The notes: generated by a model from the sequence alone, not told the origin. A stretch of DNA of 64,000 nt from Paenibacillus jilunlii (GCF_900102965.1 NZ_FNGM01000016.1:1-64000); one strand, 5' to 3'. Positions 1 through 8,766 are shown, counted from the first letter of the stretch. Made by a program: numbers and translations.

Positions 1-290
<290 letters not shown>

Positions 291-324
291 AAAGTAAAAC
301 GCCATTTTCGTTTCGGATTCAGTT

Positions 325-345
325 TTCAGGGAGCAAGACCCTGAA
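325..345 (+). other. Hairpin in the 23S-5S spacer
   Basis: A perfect 7-bp stem (TTCAGGG at 325-331, CCCTGAA at 339-345) closes a 7-base loop between 23S and 5S. Its place suggests a processing signal for the rRNA precursor; that role is inferred. Confidence 0.5.
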
Positions 346-427
346 CGATTTTAAGCTGCATGTCCTTTATAGGGACTGATATTTTGCTGAAGCGATTCTG
401 CGGAAGTGAAACCAGCGCAAAAATCAC

Positions 428-545
428 GTTTGGTGGCGATAGCGGAGGGGTTCCACGCGTACCCATCCCGAACACGACCGTTAAGCCCTCCAGCGCCGAT
501 GGTACTTGGACCGAAGGGTCCTGGGAGAGTAGGACGCCGCCAAGC
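428..545 (+). rRNA. 5S ribosomal RNA
   Basis: The sequence has the canonical 5S form: TTTGGTGGCGATAGC at the 5' end, CCCATCCCGAACACG in loop B/C, and a 3' strand (GACGCCGCCAAGC) that pairs with the 5' end. Length is about 117 nt. It lies about 140 bp after 23S and before a terminator, so it is the last rRNA gene of the operon. Confidence 0.96.
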
Positions 546-550
546 ACATG

Positions 551-585
551 AAGCCATTGTTGAGCAATCGACAGTGGCTTTTTTT
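551..585 (+). terminator. rRNA operon terminator
   Basis: A 9-bp stem (AAGCCATTG / CAGTGGCTT with one G-T pair) is followed by a run of T. It sits right after 5S, as expected for the end of the rRNA operon. Confidence 0.85.
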
Positions 586-665
586 GTTTTATGGAAATCA
601 TGATATTCTATAAAGAAGTGGAATTTGTCTGGAGTGATGGAAATCGTCAGATGAGATTTCTTTTT

Positions 666-888
666 CTAACTGGTGCTTGCTCAACTGCTTCCTTGCAAGC
701 ACTAGTTGGAAAAAGGGAACTTATTTCTCCGAATAATCAACAATCGCGGGAAATAAGTGGAGAAAGGAAACTTAATTGGGCAATATTACTATGCCAGGGG
801 CGAAATGAGCTAAAATTAATTGACATTTTTCCACTTAAGCTGCAGAGCACGCGGGGGTTCGCGTAATTTAGTTAACCTTTTTCCACTT
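666..888. repeat. Intergenic repeat and hairpin block
   Basis: No convincing gene lies between the rRNA terminator and tmrB. This stretch is built from related pieces. Two units starting at about 703 and 755 (period about 52) share an AGTTGGAAAAAGG / AAGTGGAGAAAGG head followed by GAACTTA-like sequence, and TTTTTCCACTT occurs at 826-836 and again 52 bp later at 878-888 in the opposite sense. Two hairpins stand out: a 15-bp stem with two G-T pairs (666-680 / 695-709) and an 11-bp stem (719-729 / 748-758). It resembles a degenerate intergenic repeat family rather than coding DNA. A 91-codon open frame crosses it but has no ribosome binding site or recognisable domain. From 889 to 1033 I see only a small TGGAGG-GA-CCTCCA palindrome at about 918-931. 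Confidence 0.6.
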
Positions 889-1033
889 GGAGCCGCTTTG
901 GGGTTCATGGAGGGACCTCCAGCAACATCAACTGAAATCCCATGCAGCTATGTTGACCAGAAGGGCGAGGGGGCTATTTTGTTTTTTTTGGAATAGAGAG
1001 TATGTAGACGGATAATCTTCAGGAGGCGATGCC

Positions 1034-1633
1034 ATGATTCTCTGGATAAATGGAGCTTTTGGTTCGGGAAAGACTCAAACGGCCTTTGAGCTAAATCGCA
1101 GAATCCCGCAATCCTTTGTGTTCGACCCGGAAAATGCCGGTTATTACATACAGAAGAATATTCCTCTAACGCTGAAGAAAAATGATTTTCAAAATTACCC
1201 TCAGTGGCGTGAATTTAATTATTCCATGTTACGATATATTGCCTCCGGATTTGAGGGGATCATTATTGTTCCAATGACGATAGTCGAGCCTGATTACTTT
1301 AGGGAGATCGCAGGACGACTGAATGACGACGGGATCCAGGTTCATCATTTCACCTTATGTGTTTCGCGGGAGCAGCTCCTTTCCAGGCTGAGAAGCCGTG
1401 GAGAGGGACAACACTCATGGGCTGCCAAACAGATCGACAGATGCCTTAAAGGGCATCAGCATCCTATATTTGCAGAGCAACTGGTTACAGATAATATGAG
1501 CATTGAACAGGTGGCAGAAGCCATAGCTGCCAAACTTCAGATTTCGCTGCTGCCTGCTGCACAGGGTAGGGTGAGAAGATTTATTCAGCACTTAAAAGTG
1601 AAATATCAGCACATTCGTTTGATTAACAGATGA
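1034..1633 (+). CDS. tmrB: TmrB-like P-loop ATP-binding protein (tunicamycin resistance family)
   Basis: The 199-residue product closely matches Bacillus TmrB in length and along its whole sequence as I recall it. Walker A is GAFGSGKT at residues 7-14, followed by the family segment TAFELNRRIP and later NYSMLRYIASGFEGIIIVP, HHFTLCVS and SWAAKQIDRC. TmrB is a membrane-associated ATP-binding protein that confers tunicamycin resistance, probably by binding the drug. The start follows AGGAGGCGATGCC. The gene stands alone between the rRNA operon and the tRNA cluster. It could act on another nucleoside antibiotic or be a generic small-molecule kinase. Confidence 0.9.
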   Translation: MILWINGAFGSGKTQTAFELNRRIPQSFVFDPENAGYYIQKNIPLTLKKNDFQNYPQWREFNYSMLRYIASGFEGIIIVPMTIVEPDYFREIAGRLNDDGIQVHHFTLCVSREQLLSRLRSRGEGQHSWAAKQIDRCLKGHQHPIFAEQLVTDNMSIEQVAEAIAAKLQISLLPAAQGRVRRFIQHLKVKYQHIRLINR

Positions 1634-1665
1634 AAAAGATCTCCCAACTTTTTCTTTAGAGGCTA

Positions 1666-1695
1666 TTGCTATATCTCTCTTTGTTTGATATAATA
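1666..1695 (+). promoter_or_regulatory. Putative sigma-A promoter for the tRNA cluster
   Basis: TTGCTA (1666-1671) and a perfect TATAAT (1690-1695) are 18 bp apart, 33 bp before tRNA-Glu. No other good promoter lies between tmrB and the first tRNA. Confidence 0.65.
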
Positions 1696-1728
1696 TTTTT
1701 TGTTGTCAAATGGTAGCTTTGTATTATG

Positions 1729-1802
1729 GCCCGTTGGTCAAGGGGTTAAGACACCTCCCTTTCACGGAGGTAACATGGGTTCGAATCCCATACGGGTCAC
1801 CA
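1729..1802 (+). tRNA. tRNA-Glu (TTC)
   Basis: Full cloverleaf. Acceptor stem GGCCCGT / ACGGGTC (one G-T pair), anticodon loop CTTTCAC giving TTC, T loop TTCGAAT, encoded CCA. Confidence 0.96.
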
Positions 1803-1879
1803 ATTACATCTTTGAATTTTGGGATGAGAATCCATAGAGTTCGCTTAGGCTTCAACCGAGTGGGGAGTATCCCATACGG
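1785..1879 (+). repeat. Short element after tRNA-Glu that repeats its 3' end
   Basis: ATCCCATACGG of the tRNA T stem and acceptor (1785-1795) recurs at 1869-1879. Between the copies lies GGGATGAGAATCCATA ... GGGGAGTATCCC. The same GGGATGAGAATCCAT ... GAGTATCCC layout follows tRNA-Asp, so the two belong to one repeat type. Confidence 0.6.
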
Positions 1880-1910
1880 ATTATTATTTTTTTGAATTGA
1901 TTTTTTTGAC

Positions 1911-1939
1911 TTGTTTTTGCTAAGTAACTATGGTATGAT
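1911..1939 (+). promoter_or_regulatory. Putative second promoter in the tRNA cluster
   Basis: TTGTTT (1911-1916) and TATGAT (1934-1939) are 17 bp apart, about 20 bp before tRNA-Val. It may restore expression downstream of the element after tRNA-Glu. Confidence 0.45.
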
Positions 1940-1959
1940 AATTAAGTTGCTTCTTTCAT

Positions 1960-2035
1960 GGAGGCTTAGCTCAGCTGGGAGAGCATCTGCCTTACAAGCA
2001 GAGGGTCGGGGGTTCGAACCCCTCAGCCTCCACCA
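1960..2035 (+). tRNA. tRNA-Val (TAC)
   Basis: Acceptor stem GGAGGCT / AGCCTCC, anticodon loop CTTACAA giving TAC, T arm GGGGGTTCGAACCCC, encoded CCA. Confidence 0.96.
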
Positions 2036-2064
2036 TGAGGCTCCAATTCAATATTAACAACTGA

Positions 2065-2138
<74 letters not shown>

Positions 2139-2213
2139 TTTATCCCTAAAAAGTGAAGATATGCTATGTAGCGTATTCCGATTACTTTCCGGGGACCCCA
2201 TAGTACTTAATTT

Positions 2214-2291
2214 GGAACCGTGGTGTAGTTGGCCTAACATGCCTGCCTGTCACGCAGGAGATCGCGGGTTCGAATCCCGTCGGTTCCGCCA
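2214..2291 (+). tRNA. tRNA-Asp (GTC)
   Basis: Acceptor stem GGAACCG / CGGTTCC, anticodon loop CTGTCAC giving GTC, T arm CGGGTTCGAATCCCG, G73 and encoded CCA. Its 3' end is copied 114 bp downstream. Confidence 0.96.
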
Positions 2292-2420
2292 TCAAAATTT
2301 GCTTCAGGGATGAGAATCCATTATAGGGTTCGTTGGAGCATCCGCTTCGTTAGGATTACATCGCAATCTCGTAACGAAGTGAAGAGTATCCCGTCGGTTC
2401 CGCCATCAAAATTTACTTCA
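2274..2420 (+). repeat. Element after tRNA-Asp flanked by copies of the tRNA 3' end
   Basis: The last 18 bases of tRNA-Asp plus the following bases (2274-2300, 27 bp) are repeated exactly at 2388-2414; allowing one mismatch the repeat runs to 33 bp (2274-2306 and 2388-2420). The roughly 80 bp between carries GGGATGAGAATCCATTA at the start, a CTTCGTTA / TAACGAAG inverted repeat in the middle, and GAAGAGTATCCC just before the second copy. A direct repeat of a tRNA 3' end is what site-specific insertion at a tRNA gene leaves, but the insert is far too short to code for an integrase. Confidence 0.75.
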
Positions 2421-2459
2421 CCGTTACAACATGAATATCAACTGCTTTACATACCGTGT

Positions 2460-2534
2460 GCGGACGTGGCTCAGCGGTAGAGCATCGCCTTGCCAAGGCG
2501 AGGGTCGCGGGTTCGATTCCCGTCGTCCGCTCCA
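2460..2534 (+). tRNA. tRNA-Gly (GCC)
   Basis: Acceptor stem GCGGACG / CGTCCGC, anticodon loop TTGCCAA giving GCC, T arm GCGGGTTCGATTCCCG, encoded CCA. Confidence 0.96.
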
Positions 2535-2540
2535 TAATTT

Positions 2541-2617
2541 GCGCCCTTAGCTCAGCTGGATAGAGCGTTTGACTACGAATCAAAAGGTCGGGAGTTCGAA
2601 TCTCTCAGGGCGCGCCA
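2541..2617 (+). tRNA. tRNA-Arg (ACG)
   Basis: Acceptor stem GCGCCCT / AGGGCGC, anticodon loop CTACGAA giving ACG (A34 is normally edited to inosine), T arm GGGAGTTCGAATCTCT, encoded CCA. It begins 6 bp after tRNA-Gly, so both come from one transcript. Confidence 0.96.
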
Positions 2618-2640
2618 TCTTTATTCCAACATCAAATTTT

Positions 2641-2719
2641 GCCGGCGTGGCGGAATGGCAGACGCGCTCGACTCAAAATCGAGTGGGAAACCGTGGAGGT
2701 TCGAGTCCTCTCGCCGGTA
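2641..2719 (+). tRNA. tRNA-Leu (CAA)
   Basis: Acceptor stem GCCGGCG / CGCCGGT, anticodon loop CTCAAAA giving CAA. The enlarged variable arm (GGGAAACC) fits the leucine class. CCA is not encoded. Confidence 0.93.
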
Positions 2720-2725
2720 TTAGTT

Positions 2726-2772
2726 AAAGGCTTCTGAAATTGTGTGAACCACAATTTCAGAAGCCTTTTTTA
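2726..2772 (+). terminator. tRNA cluster terminator
   Basis: A perfect stem of about 17 bp (AGGCTTCTGAAATTGTG with its complement) is closed by a 5-base loop and followed by a T run. It ends the tRNA transcript. Confidence 0.93.
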
Positions 2773-2929
2773 GGTACCACAAAGTATATTGGGGTTCCCG
2801 CAAAGTACCTGAATCAGGTCCATGCAAAGGCCTGCTTTGTGGAAGGATTTTAAAAATGGTGTGCCCGGAGGCATACATTATCTAGTTGGTGAAAATCCAA
2901 CCAAAGGCTGAGCCAATCGACCTTTGTAG

Positions 2930-3196
2930 CTAGGATGCTGCACATCCGGATCACTTACTGTAACGAATGCTAATGAAGGGATTGTTTTCCCGGTAAAGGG
3001 TGCTAATAATTACTATATGTACAGAATCAACGCAATGGCTCAAAAGCTTGAGCTTTACAAATCGGTAAATGGAACCATGCCCCTGGTATCCAGCACCGCT
3101 TTCACAGCTGCCGCGAATCAGTGGTACACTGCAAAAGCCGTAGCACAAGGGAACAATACTAAAGTTTACGTAGATGCAGTAGTTCTTGAACTATAG
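2930..3196 (+). pseudogene. Fragment of a secreted carbohydrate-binding (LamG/concanavalin-like) domain
   Basis: An open frame of 88 codons without a usable start ends in TAG at 3194-3196. It reads NEGIVFPVKGANNYYMYRIN, then KLELYKSV, SSTAFTAAANQWYTAKAVA and KVYVDAVVLEL. The pattern (YYMYRIN, WYTAKAVAQGN, KVYVDG-like) resembles the end of a jelly-roll domain of secreted glycoside hydrolases. Stops block the frame upstream at 2927, and no start or ribosome binding site is present, so it is read as the decayed end of a lost gene. The preceding stretch (2773-2929) has TGTGCCCGGAGGCA and TTGGTGAAAATCCAACC, a possible RNA hairpin of unknown origin. Downstream to 3412 I see no gene. Confidence 0.55.
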
Positions 3197-3412
3197 GAAT
3201 GGTGATTCAGCCTATTTCAATTCGCAGGTTCATTTCGGTAACGAACAATTGAATGTTGCTGGGAATGAGATCCATATTGCCTTCCATTAAGTTCATCGGG
3301 TGATTCCTGATGGACTTTTTTATATTTTTAGATAGACAGAAGAGAATAAATCATATATGTTAATACTTATTATAAGTCGTTTAAAAACTAGAGAAGGTGA
3401 GGTAGCCTACTA

Positions 3413-4444
3413 ATGAATCCCATCACCAATAATACAATACGAGTCAAAAAAATGAATCAGGAATTAGTCCGGCAGACCCTCAAAACAATGAAGCAGGCTA
3501 CAAAGTCTACGGTGGCACGGGCTACAGGCCTGAGCATAGCGACCTCTGGGAGCATACTTAATGAGCTCTCTGCAACAGGTGAATTGCTGGAACTTGAAGC
3601 TGAAGAATCTAACGGAGGCCGGCCAGCGAAGGTCTACCAGTATAATATGAATTTTTCTTATATTGCCTGCATTATTGTCAAGGCTGGATTGAACGCGCAC
3701 TCCCTGCAATTTATGGTAGCCAATCTTGCCGGAGAGGCGGTAGAGGAAGGACACGAGGAACATATGCCGATGGATGTCGCCACAATCGATCAGCTAATTA
3801 GTAAGCTTATCTCGCATTATCCGGAGATTCAAGCTATCGGGATTGGTGTTCCGGGGGCTGTGAATCAAGGGGTCATGAATACCGGTGATATTCAGGAATT
3901 GATTAATGTTGAGTTAGAGAAGTTAATTCGTGAGAAATATGAAATCGAGGTCATTTTGGAGAATGACATGAACTTGACCGCTTATGGTTTTTACCACAAA
4001 CAAGAGTACGATGAAGAGAAATCAGTTGCTGTGGTGACATTTATCGAAGGCAGTTTCCCTGGAGCAGGCTTGATGGTGAACGGGCATATTCATAGAGGCA
4101 GTACCCGCTTTGCAGGAGAGATCGCTTTTTTGCCTTATGGTATGTCCCGAGAAGAGCAGTTTCAGCAATTGCATGACCGGAACACTTTTCCTTCTTTGTC
4201 TGCCCATGCTGTAACCAGTTTGATCGCGGTGATGAATCCGGAAACGATTGCTTTGACAGGGAGCCTGATGCAGGCCGCAGATATAGATTTAATCCGTCAG
4301 GAGTGTCTAAAAAATATACCGGAGATGCATATGCCGCAGCTTATCCTGTTAGAGCATCCGGATGAGGACTATATGCATGGTTTGATAACAATGACGCTTG
4401 AAAGCCTGGCTTATTCCTACCAACTGGTAGAGAAACGGAGATAG
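3413..4444 (+). CDS. ROK-family transcriptional repressor
   Basis: The 343-residue product has an N-terminal winged helix-turn-helix (about residues 10-75; TKSTVARATGLSIATSGSILNEL is split here as TKSTVARATGLSIATS and GSILNEL) and a ROK sugar-kinase-like domain behind it. GIGVPG (about 142-147), ENDMNLTAYG and FAGEIAFLPYG mark the ROK fold. The Cys-rich zinc motif of catalytic ROK kinases is absent, which fits a regulator. Such proteins repress sugar-use genes until a sugar binds. The ATG follows GAGAAGGTGAGG. No operon partner is obvious; the next gene is a sugar acetyltransferase about 100 bp away, and a scrap of a carbohydrate-binding protein lies upstream. Confidence 0.85.
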   Translation: MNPITNNTIRVKKMNQELVRQTLKTMKQATKSTVARATGLSIATSGSILNELSATGELLELEAEESNGGRPAKVYQYNMNFSYIACIIVKAGLNAHSLQFMVANLAGEAVEEGHEEHMPMDVATIDQLISKLISHYPEIQAIGIGVPGAVNQGVMNTGDIQELINVELEKLIREKYEIEVILENDMNLTAYGFYHKQEYDEEKSVAVVTFIEGSFPGAGLMVNGHIHRGSTRFAGEIAFLPYGMSREEQFQQLHDRNTFPSLSAHAVTSLIAVMNPETIALTGSLMQAADIDLIRQECLKNIPEMHMPQLILLEHPDEDYMHGLITMTLESLAYSYQLVEKRR

Positions 4445-4549
4445 ATTATGATCTGAACGGGCAAACATTTATGGGGAATTTTACGTACTGAATGGAACCA
4501 GTGAATAATAAATACAGCTCATCATGGATGAGGAAAGGCAGGAACAAAA

Positions 4550-5158
4550 ATGAATCAAAAAGAAAGAATGCTTGCTGGACTCCCTTATAAAGCTTGGTTG
4601 GATGGATTAAGTGAAGAAAGGATGGAAAATAAGCTTAAAGTTCATGAGTATAATCTGCTTCGCCCCGATGAAGCCGGGAGGAGGAATGAATTAATCTGCG
4701 AGATCCTTGGCAAAGCGGGTGTGAATGTACACATTGAGTCACCCTTCCGTTGCGATTACGGTGCGAATATTTCGGTGGGTAAAAACTTTTATGCCAATTA
4801 TAACTGTACGATTCTTGATGTCGGCAAGGTGGTCATTGGCGATAATGTGATGTTTGCTCCGAATGTATCGATTTATACGGCCGGTCATCCCATACATCCG
4901 GTTTCCAGAAATTCAGGGTACGAGTATGGAATTGCCGTTACAATTGGCGATAATGTGTGGATCGGCGGCAATGTTATCGTCAATCCGGGCGTGACTGTCG
5001 GAAACAATGTTGTGATCGGCGCAGGCAGCGTGGTGACCAAAGATATTCCCGATAATGTTATAGCCGTAGGCAGCCCGTGCAAGGTTGTCCGTGAAATTAC
5101 GGAGGAGGACCGGAAGTATTACTTTAAAGACAAAGAATTTGATGTGTTGGACTATTAA
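4550..5158 (+). CDS. Sugar O-acetyltransferase (maltose acetyltransferase family)
   Basis: The 202-residue protein matches the length of maltose or galactoside acetyltransferases. The N-terminal helical cap (residues 1-60, ERMLAGLPYKAW) is the Mac domain. A left-handed beta-helix of hexapeptide repeats follows (NISVGKNFYANYNCTILD, VVIGDNVMFAPNV, VTIGDNVWIGGN, VTVGNNVVIGAGSVV). AGHPIHP carries the catalytic histidine (about residue 112). It moves an acetyl group from acetyl-CoA to a sugar hydroxyl in the cytoplasm. The start follows GAGGAAAGGCAGG. Which sugar it uses cannot be told. Confidence 0.9.
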   Translation: MNQKERMLAGLPYKAWLDGLSEERMENKLKVHEYNLLRPDEAGRRNELICEILGKAGVNVHIESPFRCDYGANISVGKNFYANYNCTILDVGKVVIGDNVMFAPNVSIYTAGHPIHPVSRNSGYEYGIAVTIGDNVWIGGNVIVNPGVTVGNNVVIGAGSVVTKDIPDNVIAVGSPCKVVREITEEDRKYYFKDKEFDVLDY

Positions 5159-5193
5159 AATTTCTGCGGTATCGTCAGGTGTGTACATATGCG

Positions 5194-5214
5194 ATCTTAA
5201 TGCAATCTTAATGC
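5194..5214 (+). promoter_or_regulatory. Direct repeat, 11-bp period, before kdpD: candidate response-regulator operator
   Basis: ATCTTAATGC occurs twice, at 5194-5203 and 5205-5214, one helical turn apart. OmpR/PhoB-type regulators, to which KdpE belongs, typically bind such tandem half sites. A -10-like TATACT is at 5255-5260, about 40 bp further on. A related pair lies before the kdp structural genes at 8786. KdpE binding is inferred; a PhoP site is the alternative. Confidence 0.55.
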
Positions 5215-5312
5215 GGGAGTCAAAGTCATAATACGATGCTGATTTTGCACATGCTATACTAAGTAGATGAAGGCGTGTACAACCAAAGTGATAAGCAGAA
5301 AGCGGGCAGGGG

Positions 5313-8009
5313 ATGGAGATTAATCAGACCGGTGACGGTTCCATACTTGAACAGTTGACAGGCATGAAGACAGGACAACGAAGAGGAAGGCTGAAGATTT
5401 TTATTGGGTATGCGCCGGGCGTAGGAAAAACCTGTGCAATGCTGAATGCGGCCCATGAGGAGCAAAAAGAGGGGACGGATGTGGTAGGCGGGTATATAGA
5501 AACCCACGGCCGGCCGGATACCCTGGCTATGCTGGAAGGCTTGGAGCTTATACCTCCAATGACAATGCCCTATGAAGATTCAATCGTTGCGGAATTTGAC
5601 CTGGACCGGGCACTCCAGCGCAGCCCTGAGCTTATTTTGTTGGACGATTTGGCTCATGCGAACACGGCTGGGTGCCGTCACAAAAAAAGATATCAGGATG
5701 TGGAGGAGCTTCTCCGCGCGGGAATTCATGTCTATACGACGATTAATGTTCAGCAGATTGAGAGCCTGACGGACATTGTCTATTCTATTACGGGTATGAC
5801 TGTTCAGGAACGCATTCCGGATAGCGTATTCGACAGTGCGGATCAGGTGGAATTGGTTGATATTGAACCTATTGACTTGATAGACCGTTTAAATAAAGGG
5901 AAAATTCATCGTGAACATGCTGATGAGGAATTCGCGCAGCTGTTCACCAAGGAGAAGCTGACTGCGCTGCGCGAAATTGCCCTGCGCAATACGGCAAGCC
6001 AGTTAAACCGGATCGCCGTACAAATTAGTGAACAGGCGAAGAAAAATGAATATGATACCAAGGATCATATTTTGGTGTGCCTATCCTCGGCTGCTTCCAA
6101 TAAGAAAGTAATCAGGACGGCTGCGAGAATGGCTGAAGCCTTCCATGGGCAGTTTACGGCACTGTTTGTAGAAACACCGCAAACCCAAAAATTAACCCAA
6201 AAAAACAAAACCGAGCTGAGGGATAATCTAAGACTGGCTGAGCAAATGGGGGCAAATATCGCCACGGTGTATGGAGAGGATGTCCCGGGACAGATCGCGG
6301 AATATGTCAAAACAAGCCGGGTATCAAAAATCGTCCTCGGCCGCTCTCCTTTTAAAAAGAGAGGGTATGCTAAATCTAATCTTGTGGATAAGCTCACCAC
6401 TCTGCTTCCAAATATTGAAATCTATATTATTCCCTATACACACCCTTCTTTTTACAAAAGATTACCTTTATACGTGAGATATCCCAAGCTGTCGCTGGCA
6501 GACACTAACAAGACGATTGCTATTTTAGTGGTTTGCACATTGATCGGCATCTGGTTTCGCTATCTGGGGTTTCTGGAATCCAATATTATTACTGTATATA
6601 TTCTGGGGGTTCTGTTAAGCGCAATTGTAACCAAGGGAAGGGTGTACAGTGCCGTTTCGTCGGTGATGAGTGTGCTTGTGTTCAATTACTTTTTTACCGA
6701 GCCTTACTATTCTCTGAATGCATATGATGCAGGGTATCCGGTTACTTTTCTCGTAATGCTGACGGCCTCGTTCATAACCAGTACACTGACTATGCGGGTA
6801 AGCGAGCAGGCCCGTCAATCTGCACAAAAAGCCTACCGGACGGAGGTTCTTCTGGAAACCAGCCGGAAGCTGCAGCAGGCGAAGGATTCCCCGGCAATCA
6901 TTGATGAAATGGCCCATCAGATGGTAAAGCTGCTGGACAGGACGGTCATTTTTTATTCGGTTCAGGAAGGGGCATTGGCCGCGCCGCTGATTTTTCCAAA
7001 GGAAGGCTCTGACGTTGATCCGCTTACGTACACAGGCAGCAATGAACGTGCGGTTGCGGAATGGGTGCTTAAGAACAACAAGCGGGCGGGAGCGACCACG
7101 GATACCTTCTTTGGTGCGAATTGCCTGTACCATGCTGTGCGCGGAGGCGATACGGTCTTTGCAGTGGCCGCTATTGTGATGGAGCAGGAAGAGCCGTTAG
7201 AGGTTTTTGAGAAGGGCCTGATGATTGCTATGCTGGGAGAATGTGCACTTGCGCTGGAAAAAGAAAAACTGAACGAAAAACAAAAAGAAATTTCCATGCA
7301 AATTCAACAGGAGCATCTGCGTGCCAATCTGCTCCGCTCGATCTCTCATGATCTGCGGACCCCCCTTACCAGCATCTCGGGGAATGCAGGAATTCTGGTG
7401 GGGAACTCCGGGGTCCTTAGCGAGGAACAGAAAAAAGGGCTGTACACGGATATTTATGATGACTCCATCTGGCTGATTCATTTGGTGGAAAATTTATTGT
7501 CGATCAGCCGGATTGAGAATGGCACACTGAATCTTAATTTTCAGGCAGAATTAATGGAGGAGGTTATCTCCGAAGCGCTCCTTCACGTGAACCGCAACAG
7601 TGAGAAGCATGTGATTCACACGGAACTCGATGATGAGCTGCTTATGGCCCGGATGGATTCCCGGCTGATTGTGCAGGTTCTGATCAATATTGTGGATAAC
7701 GCCATAAAGTATACCCAACAGGGTTCCCGCATTACGGTTTCGGCCAAACAGGATGGACATAGGGTCATTGTGGAAGTCTCCGATGATGGTCCGGGTATTT
7801 CTGAGGAAGCCAAGGCCAGGCTGTTTGAGATGTTTTATACGGTGGATAATATTCGCGGGGATGGCCGCCGTGGCCTGGGTCTGGGGCTATCTTTGTGCAA
7901 GTCCATTGTGAATGCCCATGGAGGGGCTATAGGTGTGAAGGACAATGTCCCCAAAGGAACGGTATTTTATTTCACCCTGCAGGCCGAGGAGGTCAATATT
8001 CATGAATAA
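5313..8009 (+). CDS. kdpD: KdpD sensor histidine kinase
   Basis: The 898-residue protein has the complete KdpD layout: KdpD N-terminal nucleotide-binding domain with Walker A GYAPGVGKT at 32-40 and LLDDLAHAN, a USP-like domain (about 245-370), four membrane helices (about 400-500), a GAF-like linker, a HisKA domain with SISHDLRTPL (phospho-acceptor His679) and an HATPase domain (NIVDNAIKYT, DDGPGIS, GLGLGLSLC). It senses potassium shortage or turgor and phosphorylates KdpE. The ATG follows GGCAGGGG. It overlaps kdpE by 8 bp, so translation is coupled. In many bacteria kdpDE follows kdpABC; here it precedes the structural genes and ends in its own terminator. Confidence 0.97.
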   Translation: MEINQTGDGSILEQLTGMKTGQRRGRLKIFIGYAPGVGKTCAMLNAAHEEQKEGTDVVGGYIETHGRPDTLAMLEGLELIPPMTMPYEDSIVAEFDLDRALQRSPELILLDDLAHANTAGCRHKKRYQDVEELLRAGIHVYTTINVQQIESLTDIVYSITGMTVQERIPDSVFDSADQVELVDIEPIDLIDRLNKGKIHREHADEEFAQLFTKEKLTALREIALRNTASQLNRIAVQISEQAKKNEYDTKDHILVCLSSAASNKKVIRTAARMAEAFHGQFTALFVETPQTQKLTQKNKTELRDNLRLAEQMGANIATVYGEDVPGQIAEYVKTSRVSKIVLGRSPFKKRGYAKSNLVDKLTTLLPNIEIYIIPYTHPSFYKRLPLYVRYPKLSLADTNKTIAILVVCTLIGIWFRYLGFLESNIITVYILGVLLSAIVTKGRVYSAVSSVMSVLVFNYFFTEPYYSLNAYDAGYPVTFLVMLTASFITSTLTMRVSEQARQSAQKAYRTEVLLETSRKLQQAKDSPAIIDEMAHQMVKLLDRTVIFYSVQEGALAAPLIFPKEGSDVDPLTYTGSNERAVAEWVLKNNKRAGATTDTFFGANCLYHAVRGGDTVFAVAAIVMEQEEPLEVFEKGLMIAMLGECALALEKEKLNEKQKEISMQIQQEHLRANLLRSISHDLRTPLTSISGNAGILVGNSGVLSEEQKKGLYTDIYDDSIWLIHLVENLLSISRIENGTLNLNFQAELMEEVISEALLHVNRNSEKHVIHTELDDELLMARMDSRLIVQVLINIVDNAIKYTQQGSRITVSAKQDGHRVIVEVSDDGPGISEEAKARLFEMFYTVDNIRGDGRRGLGLGLSLCKSIVNAHGGAIGVKDNVPKGTVFYFTLQAEEVNIHE

Positions 8010-8709
8010 GCCTTTAATTCTTGTTGTCGAGGACGACAAGCCCATCCGCAAGCTGATTACAACCACGCTGGAGACCCAAGGGTATAAATATCATACGGCT
8101 GAGACAGGCGAGGCCTCCATATTAGAAGCCGTATCCAATCAGCCGGAGCTGATGATCCTCGACTTGGGATTGCCGGATATGGATGGTGTGGATATCATCA
8201 AAAAGATCCGCACATGGTCGAATCTGCCGATTATTGTGGTCAGTGCACGCAGCGAAGACCGGGACAAAATAGAGGCGCTGGATGCGGGGGCGGATGATTA
8301 TTTAACCAAGCCCTTCAGTGTGGAGGAGCTGCTGGCCAGGCTGCGGGTCAGTCTGCGGAGGATCCGGTATGACAGTGATAAGCTTCTCAAGGATGCATCC
8401 AGCTTCGTCAATGGAAACCTGAAGATTGATTATGCCGCCGGATGCGTATGGATCGGTGAAGAAGAAATCCATCTGACGCCAAGTGAATACAAGCTTCTGT
8501 GCCTGCTGGCCAAAAATGTGGGCAAGGTGCTGACCCATAATTATATCCTGCATGAAATCTGGGGCAGTCCTACGGTGGATGTTCCTTCCCTGCGGGTATT
8601 TATGGCAACCTTGCGGAAAAAAATCGAAAAAACACCCGCGCAGTTCAAATATATTCAGACACATATCGGAATTGGCTACCGGATGCTTCAAGTGGGCGAC
8701 GATAGCTGA
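8002..8709 (+). CDS. kdpE: KdpE response regulator
   Basis: The 235-residue OmpR-type regulator has a receiver domain with DD at 11-12, phospho-acceptor Asp54 (MILDLGLPDMDG) and Lys in YLTKPF, followed by a winged helix (LTPSEYKLLCLLAKN, SLRVFMATLRKKIE, GIGYRM). I take ATG 8002, after GAGGAGGTCAAT, over a longer frame that begins inside kdpD. Phosphorylated by KdpD, it should turn on kdpFABC. The paired 11-bp repeats at 5194 and 8786 are its likely sites. Confidence 0.96.
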   Translation: MNKPLILVVEDDKPIRKLITTTLETQGYKYHTAETGEASILEAVSNQPELMILDLGLPDMDGVDIIKKIRTWSNLPIIVVSARSEDRDKIEALDAGADDYLTKPFSVEELLARLRVSLRRIRYDSDKLLKDASSFVNGNLKIDYAAGCVWIGEEEIHLTPSEYKLLCLLAKNVGKVLTHNYILHEIWGSPTVDVPSLRVFMATLRKKIEKTPAQFKYIQTHIGIGYRMLQVGDDS

Positions 8710-8735
8710 CCGATTTAAATGTAACTTGCTTGATC

Positions 8736-8766
8736 AACCATGCTCTTTGAGGGCATGGTTTTTTTG
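8736..8766 (+). terminator. kdpDE terminator
   Basis: AACCATGC and GCATGGTT form a perfect 8-bp stem followed by seven T. It separates the regulatory pair from the transport operon, so the latter needs its own promoter. Confidence 0.88.

Noticed and set aside
591..866. 91-codon open frame between the rRNA terminator and tmrB
   Set aside because: It has no ribosome binding site or domain and runs through the repeat and hairpin block.
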